A program made the translations under genes and the position numbers. Positions 6,995-14,107 of a stretch of DNA of 45,176 nucleotides are shown in pieces. The DNA comes from Novosphingobium sp. 18050. GTDB lineage: Bacteria > Pseudomonadota > Alphaproteobacteria > Sphingomonadales > Sphingomonadaceae. Where the stretch lies: contig NZ_CACSJO010000031.1 in assembly GCF_902706195.1 (NCBI RefSeq), positions 1 to 45,176 of the forward strand. The letters are read 5' to 3'. How positions within the stretch are numbered: the first letter of the stretch is position 1; the number at the start of each line of letters is the position of its first letter. The notes below the pieces were generated by a model. That model saw only the letters and a program-made list of their open reading frames with translations, had not been told where the DNA came from and did not search any database.

Positions 6995-7264
6995 TTACTT
7001 GGCTTCGGTGGTGCGGCCGCCGGCTTCGCTGCAGGCCTTTGCGGTCATTTCCTTGAAGCCGTGGCCCTTGCACACATTCATGCCCTTGCAGTCGTTCTGC
7101 GCGGTCTTGCAGTCCGACGTGCCTTTGCAGCTGTTGACGCCGAAGCACTGGACGTTTTCGGTTTTCGCGGCCTTGGCGATTGCGGGGGTCGACGTGGCGG
7201 CGGCGCTGATCGCCAGCAGGGCGGCGGTCGCGGCGAAAGTGATGCTGGTGGACTTGGCGTTCAT
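6995..7264 (-). CDS. bufA2: BufA2-type bufferin precursor (periplasmic metal-binding peptide)
   Basis: A small (89 aa) exported precursor. A signal peptide covers about residues 1-30 (ends TPAIAKA). The mature part has six cysteines in a repeating pattern: QCFGVNSCKG, SDCKTAQNDCKG, NVCKGHGF and KACSEAGG. This repeated CKG layout is characteristic of the BufA2 class, different from the four-Cys DUF2282 class. In known systems such cysteines are partly converted by the MNIO enzyme into thiooxazoles that bind copper. It is the first gene after a SigF-type promoter and directly precedes bufB and bufC, the presumed modification machinery. Confidence 0.93.
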   Translation of the reverse strand: MNAKSTSITFAATAALLAISAAATSTPAIAKAAKTENVQCFGVNSCKGTSDCKTAQNDCKGMNVCKGHGFKEMTAKACSEAGGRTTEAK

Positions 7265-7306
7265 GGGTAGATCTCCCAAATTGTCGTGCCGGTTTGGCCT
7301 CTCCAG

Positions 7307-7332
7307 TTCGTGCGGGTGGGAGGGATGGTTAC
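7307..7332 (-). promoter_or_regulatory. SigF-type promoter for bufA2-bufB-bufC
   Basis: Read on the minus strand: GTAACC (7332-7327), 16 bases, CGAA (7310-7307). This is identical in both boxes and spacing to the two sites at 8556-8581 and 8617-8642, and matches the GTAACC/CGAA type of element reported for Caulobacter SigF. The predicted start is about 35-40 bases upstream of the bufA2 ATG. Confidence 0.85.
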
Positions 7333-7350
7333 ACGCCCCCTCATTCTTTT

Positions 7351-8001
7351 TTACCAGCGCAGCAGCCGCGGTCCCACCAGCGCCCCGGCGCCTGCGGCCA
7401 GCGCGATGCCCAGCGTGTACCAGGTGAGCACGAAGATCGCCGAAACCTCCGGGCAGTGCAGGCAATAGAGCATCGCCGCGCACGAACCGGCGGCCAGCCC
7501 TGCCGCCGCGCCGGCTGCCCGCAGTCGGGTCGGCGCGAGGCGGCGAAACGACCAGAGCAGGCCGATGAAGATCGGCGCCGAGAGCATCAGCACCAGCCAG
7601 GGGCACTTCTTCCAGCTTTGCCCCAGCCACATCGCCAGCCATTCGCCGGAGGGGACACGGGCCATCTCCATCGCGCCGATCGCGGCCAGCAGGCAGACCG
7701 GCACCAGCAACAGCCACAGCCAGCGCAGCCGCCGCAGCCTGGGCGCATCGGGCCGGGCCAGCCGGGCGACCGTGAAAAGCGCGCAAACGGCCAGCGACAG
7801 CGTGTAGGTCCACTTCATCCAGAAAGAATAGCCGTGCATCGCCACGTCAAGGTCGGGCCGTATGCCGAGGCCGATGGCGATCAGGATCGCTGTCACCACG
7901 CCGCCCGCCAGGATGCCCAGCGCGATCCGGCGGCCGACGGCATGGCGGCGCACCGGCTTCACCTCCGCAGAGAGGTTCTTGATGAGGGTGTCGGTGTTCA
8001 T
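7351..8001 (-). CDS. nrsF: NrsF-family membrane anti-sigma factor (DUF1109)
   Basis: A 216-residue integral membrane protein with about six hydrophobic helices, of the NrsF/DUF1109 family that sequesters SigF-type ECF sigma factors at the inner membrane. The N-terminal cytoplasmic start (DTLIKNLSAEVKPVRR) and the conserved Cys-containing C-terminal part (LYCLHCPEVSAIFVLTWYTL) are typical. Cysteines on the periplasmic side are thought to sense metals or thiol-reactive stress in this family. The ATG at 8001 overlaps the sigF stop as ATGA, so the two are made together. It precedes the bufA2 promoter. Confidence 0.94.
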   Translation of the reverse strand: MNTDTLIKNLSAEVKPVRRHAVGRRIALGILAGGVVTAILIAIGLGIRPDLDVAMHGYSFWMKWTYTLSLAVCALFTVARLARPDAPRLRRLRWLWLLLVPVCLLAAIGAMEMARVPSGEWLAMWLGQSWKKCPWLVLMLSAPIFIGLLWSFRRLAPTRLRAAGAAAGLAAGSCAAMLYCLHCPEVSAIFVLTWYTLGIALAAGAGALVGPRLLRW

Positions 8002-8537
8002 CGCCGCTCCCCCGTGATGCGGGCGGCCAACGCTTTCAGGCCGCGATGGATAGAAACTTTCACGTCGGATTCGCCAATGCCTGCGCGGTCTGCCGTTTCT
8101 GTGATGCTGAGGCCGTCGATCCGGGTCGCGCGGATAGCCTGCGCCTGCTTGGCGGGCAGATCGGCGAGCAGGCGGTCCATGTCCATGCGCGCATTGCTGG
8201 CATCTTCGAAGCCTTCGGCGAGGAGAATATCTTCCAGCCCTTCGATCGGGCAGGTGCGGCGGCGGGCGCGAAAGTGGTCGATCATCTTGTAGCGTGCGAC
8301 TGCGAACAGCCATGCGGTGAACACGCGGTCGCGGTCGTAAGTGGCACGCCGGGTATGCACGGCGATCAGCGTTTCCTGCACGAGGTCCTCGATATCGTCT
8401 TCGCCGCCCGGCATCCGGCGGCGATAGAAGGCACGGAGTAGCGGGACAAGCGCACGAAGCAGCGCGGCATGGGACACGGCATCGCCGTCAAGCCCGCCGA
8501 TCATCATCGCCCTGAGGTGGTCTTCGCTTGCCCGCAT
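7998..8537 (-). CDS. sigF: ECF sigma factor SigF
   Basis: A 179-residue ECF sigma factor. Region 2 is seen as EDDIEDLVQETLIAVHTRRA and AWLFAVARYKMIDHFRARRR; region 4 as LSITETADRAGIGESDVKVS. It pairs with the downstream NrsF by an ATGA overlap. Its own promoter region carries the same GTAACC-N16-CGAA element as both bufferin transcripts, so it should be autoregulated and drive the whole locus. The known role of SigF in Caulobacter is the response to heavy metals such as chromate, cadmium and copper. Confidence 0.95.
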   Translation of the reverse strand: MRASEDHLRAMMIGGLDGDAVSHAALLRALVPLLRAFYRRRMPGGEDDIEDLVQETLIAVHTRRATYDRDRVFTAWLFAVARYKMIDHFRARRRTCPIEGLEDILLAEGFEDASNARMDMDRLLADLPAKQAQAIRATRIDGLSITETADRAGIGESDVKVSIHRGLKALAARITGERR

Positions 8538-8555
8538 CGATGCTCCTCACCCTCA

Positions 8556-8581
8556 TTCGGGAAGGGGAACGCAAAGGTTAC
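8556..8581 (-). promoter_or_regulatory. SigF-type promoter for sigF-nrsF (autoregulation)
   Basis: On the minus strand: GTAACC (8581-8576), 16 bases, CGAA (8559-8556), only about 20 bases from the sigF ATG. Same boxes and spacing as the two bufferin promoters. Confidence 0.82.
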
Positions 8582-8616
8582 AGGGCAGCATAGAATAAAT
8601 TCCGCCCCGGCGCACT

Positions 8617-8642
8617 GTAACCTTCTCGGGGATGGCGCCGAA
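8617..8642 (+). promoter_or_regulatory. SigF-type promoter for bufA1-doxX
   Basis: GTAACC (8617-8622), 16 bases, CGAA (8639-8642). It is divergent from the sigF promoter, with the two -35 boxes 35 bases apart. The leader to the bufA1 ATG is about 45 bases and contains AGGAGA. Confidence 0.85.
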
Positions 8643-8694
8643 CTGACTTTCGTGAAGCGGCCGAATGACCGGCCTGCACGAGAGGAGACCTCAC

Positions 8695-8961
8695 ATGAAC
8701 AAGACCCCCGCTGCGCTCGCCGCCGCTATTGCGCTGTCCATCGCCGGCAATGCTGCCGCTGCGCCCGCCGCCGCACCCATGGAGAAGTGTTACGGCGTCT
8801 CGCTCGCCGGCAAGAACGACTGCAAGGCCGGTGCTGGCACCACCTGCGCAGGCACCTCGAAGACCAACTATCAGGGCAATGCCTGGAAGCTGGTGAAAGC
8901 CGGGACTTGCGAGACCATGAAGACACCCAAGGGCCATGGCTCGCTGACCCCAAGGGCCTGA
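8695..8961 (+). CDS. bufA1: BufA1-type bufferin precursor (DUF2282)
   Basis: An 88-residue exported peptide of the DUF2282/BufA1 class. A signal peptide covers about residues 1-22. The mature part has the four hallmark cysteines in MEKCYGVSLAGKNDCKAGAG, then TTCAGTS and KAGTCETM, followed by the conserved GSLTP end. In studied bufferins the central cysteines become copper-binding thiooxazoles and the outer ones form a disulfide. The start at 8695 has GAGGAGA upstream and gives the signal peptide directly; a longer frame from 8665 would spoil it. No MNIO gene is on this strand, so modification must rely on the bufB/bufC pair of the bufA2 operon. Confidence 0.95.
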   Translation: MNKTPAALAAAIALSIAGNAAAAPAAAPMEKCYGVSLAGKNDCKAGAGTTCAGTSKTNYQGNAWKLVKAGTCETMKTPKGHGSLTPRA

Positions 8962-8983
8962 GGCCTTCAGCCAGCCCGGCCTT

Positions 8984-9033
8984 CCCGCATCCGGCCATCA
9001 GCCCCCGTCAGCCGGATGCGGGCGCTTTTTTTT
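8984..9033 (+). terminator. Intrinsic terminator between bufA1 and doxX
   Basis: A perfect 12-bp stem, CCCGCATCCGGC (8984-8995) with GCCGGATGCGGG (9011-9022), followed by eight T residues (9026-9033). It ends 16 bases before the doxX ATG, so it should reduce doxX expression relative to bufA1. Confidence 0.88.
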
Positions 9034-9049
9034 ACAGGAGCATTTCGCC

Positions 9050-9556
9050 ATGCCCACTCTCATCGTCCTTCATGACCGTGCCGCTGCGCTGATCGCGCGC
9101 CTGTTACCCCCAGCGCTGCTCCTGCTGATTGCGCGGTTGGGCATAGCGGCGGTATTTTTCCAGTCCGGCCGCACCAAGGTGGAAGGACTTCTGACCATAA
9201 CCCCCGGCACCTATGAGCTTTTCCGCAGCGAATATGTGCTGCCAGTCGTAGCGCCGGAGTTTGCGGCGAGGGCGGCGACGTTAAGCGAACATGCCTTCCC
9301 GATCCTGCTGGTGCTGGGTTTGTGCACCCGCCCGGCCGCCGCCGCGCTACTGGGCATGACCGCCATCATCGAGATATTCGTCTACCCAGATGCCTGGCCG
9401 ACCCATCTGAGCTGGGCGGCCATCCTCCTCCCGCTCATCGCGCGCGGCGGCGGAGCCTGGTCGATCGACGCGATAATAAAGGGGCGCAGTCGGCAGCAGC
9501 GGCCACGCTCCAATCACCCGGCTGTTGCCGGGTGTGGAGCGCATGACCGGGGCTGA
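9050..9556 (+). CDS. DoxX family membrane protein of the bufferin locus
   Basis: A 168-residue membrane protein with four hydrophobic segments (LLPPALLLLIARLGIAAVFF, then FPILLVLGLC, AALLGMTAIIEIFVY and WAAILLPLIA). It belongs to the DoxX family, including the conserved Gly-Arg-Thr-Lys after the first helix and the RPAAAALLGM region. DoxX proteins are commonly encoded with bufA genes; a role in electron transfer or thiol redox at the inner membrane is proposed but not settled. An AGGAG site precedes the ATG. The C-terminal 25 residues are polar (RSRQQRPRSNHPAV...) and encoded by a strong DNA hairpin, so the functional domain probably ends near residue 143. Confidence 0.9.
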   Translation: MPTLIVLHDRAAALIARLLPPALLLLIARLGIAAVFFQSGRTKVEGLLTITPGTYELFRSEYVLPVVAPEFAARAATLSEHAFPILLVLGLCTRPAAAALLGMTAIIEIFVYPDAWPTHLSWAAILLPLIARGGGAWSIDAIIKGRSRQQRPRSNHPAVAGCGAHDRG

Positions 9557-9605
9557 CGGGAGCCCGGAATCATTCGGCCGCGGCAGAGTAAACTCTACCG
9601 CGGCC
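9506..9605. repeat. Two strong hairpins between convergent genes
   Basis: Hairpin 1 has CGCTCCA (9506-9512) plus CACCCGGC (9515-9522) pairing with GCCGGGTG (9527-9534) plus TGGAGCG (9535-9541). It lies inside the doxX 3' end. Hairpin 2 has GGCCGCGG (9576-9583) and AGAGT (9585-9589) pairing with ACTCT (9592-9596) and CCGCGGCC (9598-9605). They lie between doxX and the convergent gene at 9637, lack clear T-runs, and may act as bidirectional transcription barriers. Confidence 0.6.
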
Positions 9606-9636
9606 GGGCTGGCTCAATCGAGCGCAGCGTATTCTA

Positions 9637-9897
9637 TCAGCTGCCGTTCGACTTGTCGTCGTCGACGGCACGCACGACGCCGTAGGTCGCTGCGCCGGCG
9701 CCAAGCACGGCGAGGACGAGCACGCCGGCCTCTGCCTTGTTCTTTGCCTTGACGGGCGCCGAATGGCGCTCACCGAGGCCGGAAAGGTTGGCGATCTTGC
9801 CGGTCGATGCCGATGCAACGGTGCCGGCCTGGGCGGCGACGGGTGCAACGAGCATCGCCGCCGTGCCAACGGCGAAGAGTGCATTCTTGAACTTCAT
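9637..9897 (-). CDS. Small exported hypothetical protein
   Basis: An 86-residue protein of unknown function. A signal peptide covers residues 1-25 (KFKNALFAVGTAAMLVAPVA, cleavage after AQA). It has a short polar mature part with a Lys-rich segment (APVKAKNKAEAG), a hydrophobic stretch (VLVLAVLGAGAATYGVVRAV) that could be a membrane anchor, and an acidic DDDKSNGS tail. A glycine-rich anchor and acidic end are common in short sphingomonad envelope proteins. The gene is monocistronic, and the 129 bases upstream contain no clear promoter I can assign. Confidence 0.75.
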   Translation of the reverse strand: MKFKNALFAVGTAAMLVAPVAAQAGTVASASTGKIANLSGLGERHSAPVKAKNKAEAGVLVLAVLGAGAATYGVVRAVDDDKSNGS

Positions 9898-10026
9898 ATA
9901 TCTTCCTATCTTCCGGTTGCTTGAGCCTATGGAATATCACGTAATAATCCATTGGGAACGCCCGAAAATCCGGAAAGCCGTTCAGGTTGCCTTGTTTGCG
10001 AGAAAGAAAGATGGCGCTGCCGGTGC

Positions 10027-11463
10027 TCAGAGGCCCAGATCCTCGATCTTTCCGTCGAAATTGCCGCCCAACTTGTTCGTCGCCGCCGCCAGCTTTTCCG
10101 CCGGAGCACCGGCGAGGTAACCGTCGATGATGCGCTGGTAGTTGCTGATCATGCCTTCGACCTGGCTGGAAAGCCGCATGAACTCGAACCCGCTGGCATG
10201 AAGGCCCTTCTGCTGGATCGGGATGTTCGCGTAGTCCTGCCGGGGGATCGGGGGAAAGTCCGGGCTGTCGTAGGGCAGCACGGTGGGCTCCATGACTGGT
10301 TCAGGCTCCTGGCCTTCGGGGAAGAAGGTCAACGACCAGATTTCGAAGAAGCAGCTTTCCGGGCCGAGCGGGCGGATGCGGTAGGCCGACATCGAGCTGA
10401 AGTAAGGCAGCAGGAAGTAATGCGGGAAGAGGAATTCCACTGCATTGATCGGGTGCGACTGCGTTACCGCGCACAAGTCCGGGATCGGTTCGCCGGCCGC
10501 TTTCAGGCGCTCGGAGATCTGGTGCATGACCATGCCCAGCCACATGAATATGGCTTGGTTCTTGTCCTCGGGCATGCCTTCTTCGACGCCGATCATGCTG
10601 CGCGCGATGTCGACTTCCTTGGCGTGGATCATGCCTGCCATGCCTTCGCCGAGGAGCGCCATCGACTTAACCTGAAGTTCCTGATTCTCGGTGTGCGAAA
10701 GCTCAGGCATCGCCATCTGCGGGAAGGCGCCGCGCGGGACGGCGTACATGCTGTCGTACATCATCGGCGCGGCGTGTTGCAGCTGAGGATGCGTCTGCAT
10801 GACGTGGTAGCCTTCCATGAAGGCCTCCATCGCGATCTTCCAGTTGGCGGGCAGGACCGCGCCGTAGCACCATTCGGCGCGCAGCTTGTCGATGTTGTGG
10901 GCATCGAGGCGGTCGGCGAGGGGGCCGATCGAATCACGCACGGGCAGGGCGTCGTTGTCATGGTTGATCCACACGCAGCCGATGAAAGTTTCAGCGCGGC
11001 AAGGGATCAGGTTGAGTTCGGCGGCGTCCTGCATCTGGTGTTCGGAGAACAGGTGCTTGCCGTAGATTTTACTGCTTTCGCCGTCCATGTTCCAGCGCCA
11101 GCCGTGGAACGGGCAGACGAATCCGCTTTTCGCGCAGTTGCCATGGGCGGTCGGGTGAGAGGCGCCCAGCGGGGTGCCGCCGGCGAAGGGCACGCCGCGA
11201 TGGCGGCAGGCGTTGTGGAAAGCCTTCACGCCGCTGGCCGTGCGTACGACGATCACCGACTTGCCGACGTTCTCGTACTCGATCCAGTCGCCCACTTCGG
11301 GGATCTGTTCCTCGCGGCAGGCCATCTGCCAGACGTTGGGCCACAGGTGGTCCAGCTCCGCCTGATAGAAGTCCGCATCGAAGTAGCGCTTCACGGGGAT
11401 GCGTTCGGGATCTTCGATCGGGAACGGCACCGGCCGCAGGCCGCCGTCTGCTGATTTGAGCAC
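10027..11463 (-). CDS. Rieske non-heme iron oxygenase, large (alpha) subunit
   Basis: An aromatic-ring-hydroxylating-type oxygenase alpha subunit (478 aa). The Rieske [2Fe-2S] ligands are C86-x-H88 and C117-x2-H120 (ACRHRG ... CPFHGW). The 28-residue gap between the pairs is longer than the usual 15-17. The mononuclear iron site is in MEAFMEGYHVMQTH, with Glu where naphthalene dioxygenase has its bridging Asp. The substrate is unknown. No ferredoxin, reductase or beta subunit lies nearby, so electron supply must come from elsewhere. The start is taken as GTG 11463, which has AGAGG 8 bases upstream; TTG 11469 would be too close to it. An imperfect dyad lies about 30 bases upstream. Confidence 0.92.
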   Translation of the reverse strand: MLKSADGGLRPVPFPIEDPERIPVKRYFDADFYQAELDHLWPNVWQMACREEQIPEVGDWIEYENVGKSVIVVRTASGVKAFHNACRHRGVPFAGGTPLGASHPTAHGNCAKSGFVCPFHGWRWNMDGESSKIYGKHLFSEHQMQDAAELNLIPCRAETFIGCVWINHDNDALPVRDSIGPLADRLDAHNIDKLRAEWCYGAVLPANWKIAMEAFMEGYHVMQTHPQLQHAAPMMYDSMYAVPRGAFPQMAMPELSHTENQELQVKSMALLGEGMAGMIHAKEVDIARSMIGVEEGMPEDKNQAIFMWLGMVMHQISERLKAAGEPIPDLCAVTQSHPINAVEFLFPHYFLLPYFSSMSAYRIRPLGPESCFFEIWSLTFFPEGQEPEPVMEPTVLPYDSPDFPPIPRQDYANIPIQQKGLHASGFEFMRLSSQVEGMISNYQRIIDGYLAGAPAEKLAAATNKLGGNFDGKIEDLGL

Positions 11464-11491
11464 TCCCAATACCTCTCGCTTTAATCTTGTC

Positions 11492-11510
11492 CTGTTGAAC
11501 TAATGTACAG
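11492..11510. promoter_or_regulatory. Possible operator upstream of the Rieske oxygenase gene
   Basis: CTGT (11492-11495) and ACAG (11507-11510) form the ends of an imperfect 19-base dyad about 30 bases before the oxygenase start, where a TetR- or GntR-like repressor could bind. No regulator gene is adjacent. The 180 bases beyond it, up to uvrD, contain nothing I can assign. Confidence 0.25.
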
Positions 11511-11691
11511 TGCAGGGTGCGGGAGGCAATCGAAGAGGCGCGTGGGCTCATCGCGGCGACGGTAAATGCGGTAGCAGCTTGCCGTCAGGAGCAAGCGGAA
11601 GGGGTGTGAAGAAGAAGAGGAAAGGGTGCATGGCGACAGCCTGCGGCGCAGCCCCCGTTTCGCCTTCGCGTGCCGCTTTTTCCTTAGCCCC

Positions 11692-13992
11692 TCAGGCCGG
11701 CTTTACGAAGCTGTCGATCACGCGCTTGCGGCCGGAATGCTCGAAGTCGATCTCCAGCTTGTTGCCTTCCTGCGCCGCGACGCTGCCGTAGCCGAACTTC
11801 TCGTGGAAGACGCGGTCGCCAACGGAAATGTCGGAGCGCGGCTTGGCGGCGAAACTGGCGGCGCTGCGAGTGCTTTCGGCGACGCGCTTGGGCTTGGGAT
11901 CGTATTCCTTCGCGGCGGCACGCTGCCAACCGGGGCCGCGCGTCATCGTGCGGGAAGGCTGGGCACGGGCGACGTCGGCGAAGGGATCGGCATGTTCGGA
12001 CCATTGCGCCCGCCACAGTGAGGCGCCGCCCGATAGCGTGGTTTCGCTATCGACGTGATCCTCGGGCAGTTCGGCGATGAAGCGTGAGGGTATCGAACTG
12101 GTCCACTGACCGTAGATACGCCGGTTGGCGGCATGGACGATCGTGCACTTGCGCCGTGCGCGGGTGATCGCGACGTAAGCGAGGCGGCGCTCTTCCTCAA
12201 GGCTGGCAAGGCCGCCTTCGTCGAGCGCCCGCTGTGAGGGGAACACGCCTTCCTCCCAGCCCGGCAGGAAGACGTTGTCGAATTCCAGACCCTTGGCCGC
12301 GTGCATGGTCATGATCGTGACCTTTTCCTCGTCCGCGGATTTCTCGTTGTCCATGACGAGGCTGACGTGTTCGAGGAATTCGCCAAGACTGTCGTATTCC
12401 TCCATGGCGCGGGCGAGTTCGGCAAGGTTTTCCAGGCGCCCGGTTGCTTCGGCGCTTTTCTCCGCCTGAAGCGCATCGGTGTAGCCGCATTCGTCCATCA
12501 CGGTGCGCAGCAGGTCCGAGGGCTTTTCGGTGGCGGACAGGTCGCGCCAGCGGGCGAAGTCGCGCATCAGGGCAAGGAAGGTATTGCGCGGACGGGCCGG
12601 CAGTTCGTCGCTGTCGGCGATCTCGATCGCGGCGCGGGTCAGCGGGATGTTCTGGCGCCGGGCCAGAGTGTGCAACGCCTCCAGCGCCTTGGCGCCGAGG
12701 CCGCGCTTGGGCGCGTTGTAGATACGCTCGAACGCAAGGTCGTCCTGCGGCTGGGCGATTACGCGCAAGTACGCCAGCGCATCGCGGATTTCAGCGCGTT
12801 CGTAGAAGCGGAAGCCACCGACGATGCGGTACTTCAGGCCGATCGAGATGAAGCGGTCCTCGAACTCGCGCGTCTGGTACTGGGCGCGCACGAGGATGGC
12901 GATCTGGTCCAGCGGGGCGCCTTCGCGCTCCAGCCGCTCGATGTCCTCGCCGATGCGGCGCGCTTCCTCGGGGCCGTCCCAGACGCCGATGACGCGCACT
13001 TTGTCGCCGGCGTGCCGCTCGGTCCACAGGGTTTTGCCGAGGCGCTGGGTGTTCTCGTCGATAAGGCCCGATGCGGCGGCCAGGATCTGCGGGGTGGAGC
13101 GGTAGTTCTGTTCCAGCTTGATGACCTTGGCGCCCGGAAAATCCTTCTCGAAGCGCAGGATGTTGGCCACTTCGGCGCCGCGCCATGAATAGATCGACTG
13201 GTCGTCGTCACCCACCACGCAGATGTTCTGGCGGCCTTGCGCGATCAGGCGCAGCCACAGGTACTGGACCTGGTTGGTGTCCTGATATTCGTCCACCATG
13301 ACGTATTTGAAGCGCTGCTGATACTGGTCCAGCACATCGCGGTGGGTGCGCAGGATGTTCAGCATGTGCAGCAGCAGATCGCCAAAGTCGCAGGCGTTTA
13401 CGGCTTTGAGCCGGTCCTGATAGAGCTGGTAGAACTTCCTGCCCTTGCCGTTGGCGTAAGCCTCGTTCTCGCCCGCGTCGAGGTCGGCGGGGTTCAGTCC
13501 GCGGTTCTTCCAGCGGTCGATGCAGCCGGCCAGTTGCTTTGCCGGGAAGCGCTTTTCGTCGACGTTCTCGGCGACGATCAACTGCTTGAGGAGGCGCAGC
13601 TGATCGTCGGTGTCGATGATCGTGTAGTTGGACTGCAGGCCGACCAGTTCGGCATGGCGGCGCAGCATCTTTGCCGCGACCGAATGGAATGTGCCCAGCC
13701 ACGGCATCCCCTCCACCGCCGGGCCGATCATGTGTCCTACGCGTTCACGCATTTCGCGCGCGGCGCGGTTGGTGAAGGTGACGCAGAGGATTTCGCTCGG
13801 CCAGGCAAGGCGCTCGCGCACAAGATGGGCCAGCCGGGTGGTCAGCGCGGCGGTCTTGCCGGTGCCGGCGCCGGCAAGCATCAGCACCGGGCCTTCGGTG
13901 GTCAGCACGGCCTCGCGCTGCGGCTCGTTCAGGCCGCCGATCATGGCTTCGGACGCGCCAGGCGAGGGGGGAGGTGCTTGCAGGTTGTTCAC
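11692..13992 (-). CDS. uvrD: ATP-dependent DNA helicase UvrD/PcrA
   Basis: A superfamily 1A 3'-5' DNA helicase (766 aa) acting in nucleotide excision and mismatch repair. Motifs in order: Q motif LNEPQREAV (about residue 21), Walker A AGAGTGKT (about 41), motif Ia TFTNRAAREM, Walker B VDEYQDTN (about 230), motif III GDDDQSIYSWRGA, motif IV QNYRST, motif V TMHAAKGLEFDNVFL (about 560) and motif VI YVAITRAR. The Gly/Arg-poor C-terminal tail ends in the Tudor-like SVGDRVFHEKFGYGSV domain that contacts RNA polymerase in PcrA/UvrD. It is monocistronic with its own promoter. Confidence 0.97.
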   Translation of the reverse strand: MNNLQAPPPSPGASEAMIGGLNEPQREAVLTTEGPVLMLAGAGTGKTAALTTRLAHLVRERLAWPSEILCVTFTNRAAREMRERVGHMIGPAVEGMPWLGTFHSVAAKMLRRHAELVGLQSNYTIIDTDDQLRLLKQLIVAENVDEKRFPAKQLAGCIDRWKNRGLNPADLDAGENEAYANGKGRKFYQLYQDRLKAVNACDFGDLLLHMLNILRTHRDVLDQYQQRFKYVMVDEYQDTNQVQYLWLRLIAQGRQNICVVGDDDQSIYSWRGAEVANILRFEKDFPGAKVIKLEQNYRSTPQILAAASGLIDENTQRLGKTLWTERHAGDKVRVIGVWDGPEEARRIGEDIERLEREGAPLDQIAILVRAQYQTREFEDRFISIGLKYRIVGGFRFYERAEIRDALAYLRVIAQPQDDLAFERIYNAPKRGLGAKALEALHTLARRQNIPLTRAAIEIADSDELPARPRNTFLALMRDFARWRDLSATEKPSDLLRTVMDECGYTDALQAEKSAEATGRLENLAELARAMEEYDSLGEFLEHVSLVMDNEKSADEEKVTIMTMHAAKGLEFDNVFLPGWEEGVFPSQRALDEGGLASLEEERRLAYVAITRARRKCTIVHAANRRIYGQWTSSIPSRFIAELPEDHVDSETTLSGGASLWRAQWSEHADPFADVARAQPSRTMTRGPGWQRAAAKEYDPKPKRVAESTRSAASFAAKPRSDISVGDRVFHEKFGYGSVAAQEGNKLEIDFEHSGRKRVIDSFVKPA

Positions 13993-13999
13993 CGTGAAC

Positions 14000-14027
14000 A
14001 GTTAGGGAACGGAGCGTCGCGGTGCAA
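14000..14027 (-). promoter_or_regulatory. Candidate uvrD promoter
   Basis: On the minus strand: TTGCAC (14027-14022), 16 bases, CTAACT (14005-14000). It has the same layout as promoters proposed here for rpsA, purB and atpI. The predicted start is close to the uvrD ATG, so the leader is very short. Confidence 0.45.
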
Positions 14028-14107
14028 GCCCGCTTCGTCGCAGCTACGGAACATTCCCCGGCGGCGTGCGTCGTTTCGTCAGCAATAATAATAAACGGAG
14101 AGTGATA

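Noticed and set aside
9952..11454. 500-codon open frame opposite the Rieske oxygenase
   Set aside because: His/Asp/Val-rich composition typical of antisense frames. The minus strand carries both Rieske and iron-site motifs.
11511..11691. Remnant of a regulator gene between the Rieske oxygenase and uvrD
   Set aside because: A short frame reading EAIEEARGLIAATVNAV looked protein-like but is only about 30 codons, with no start signal or match.
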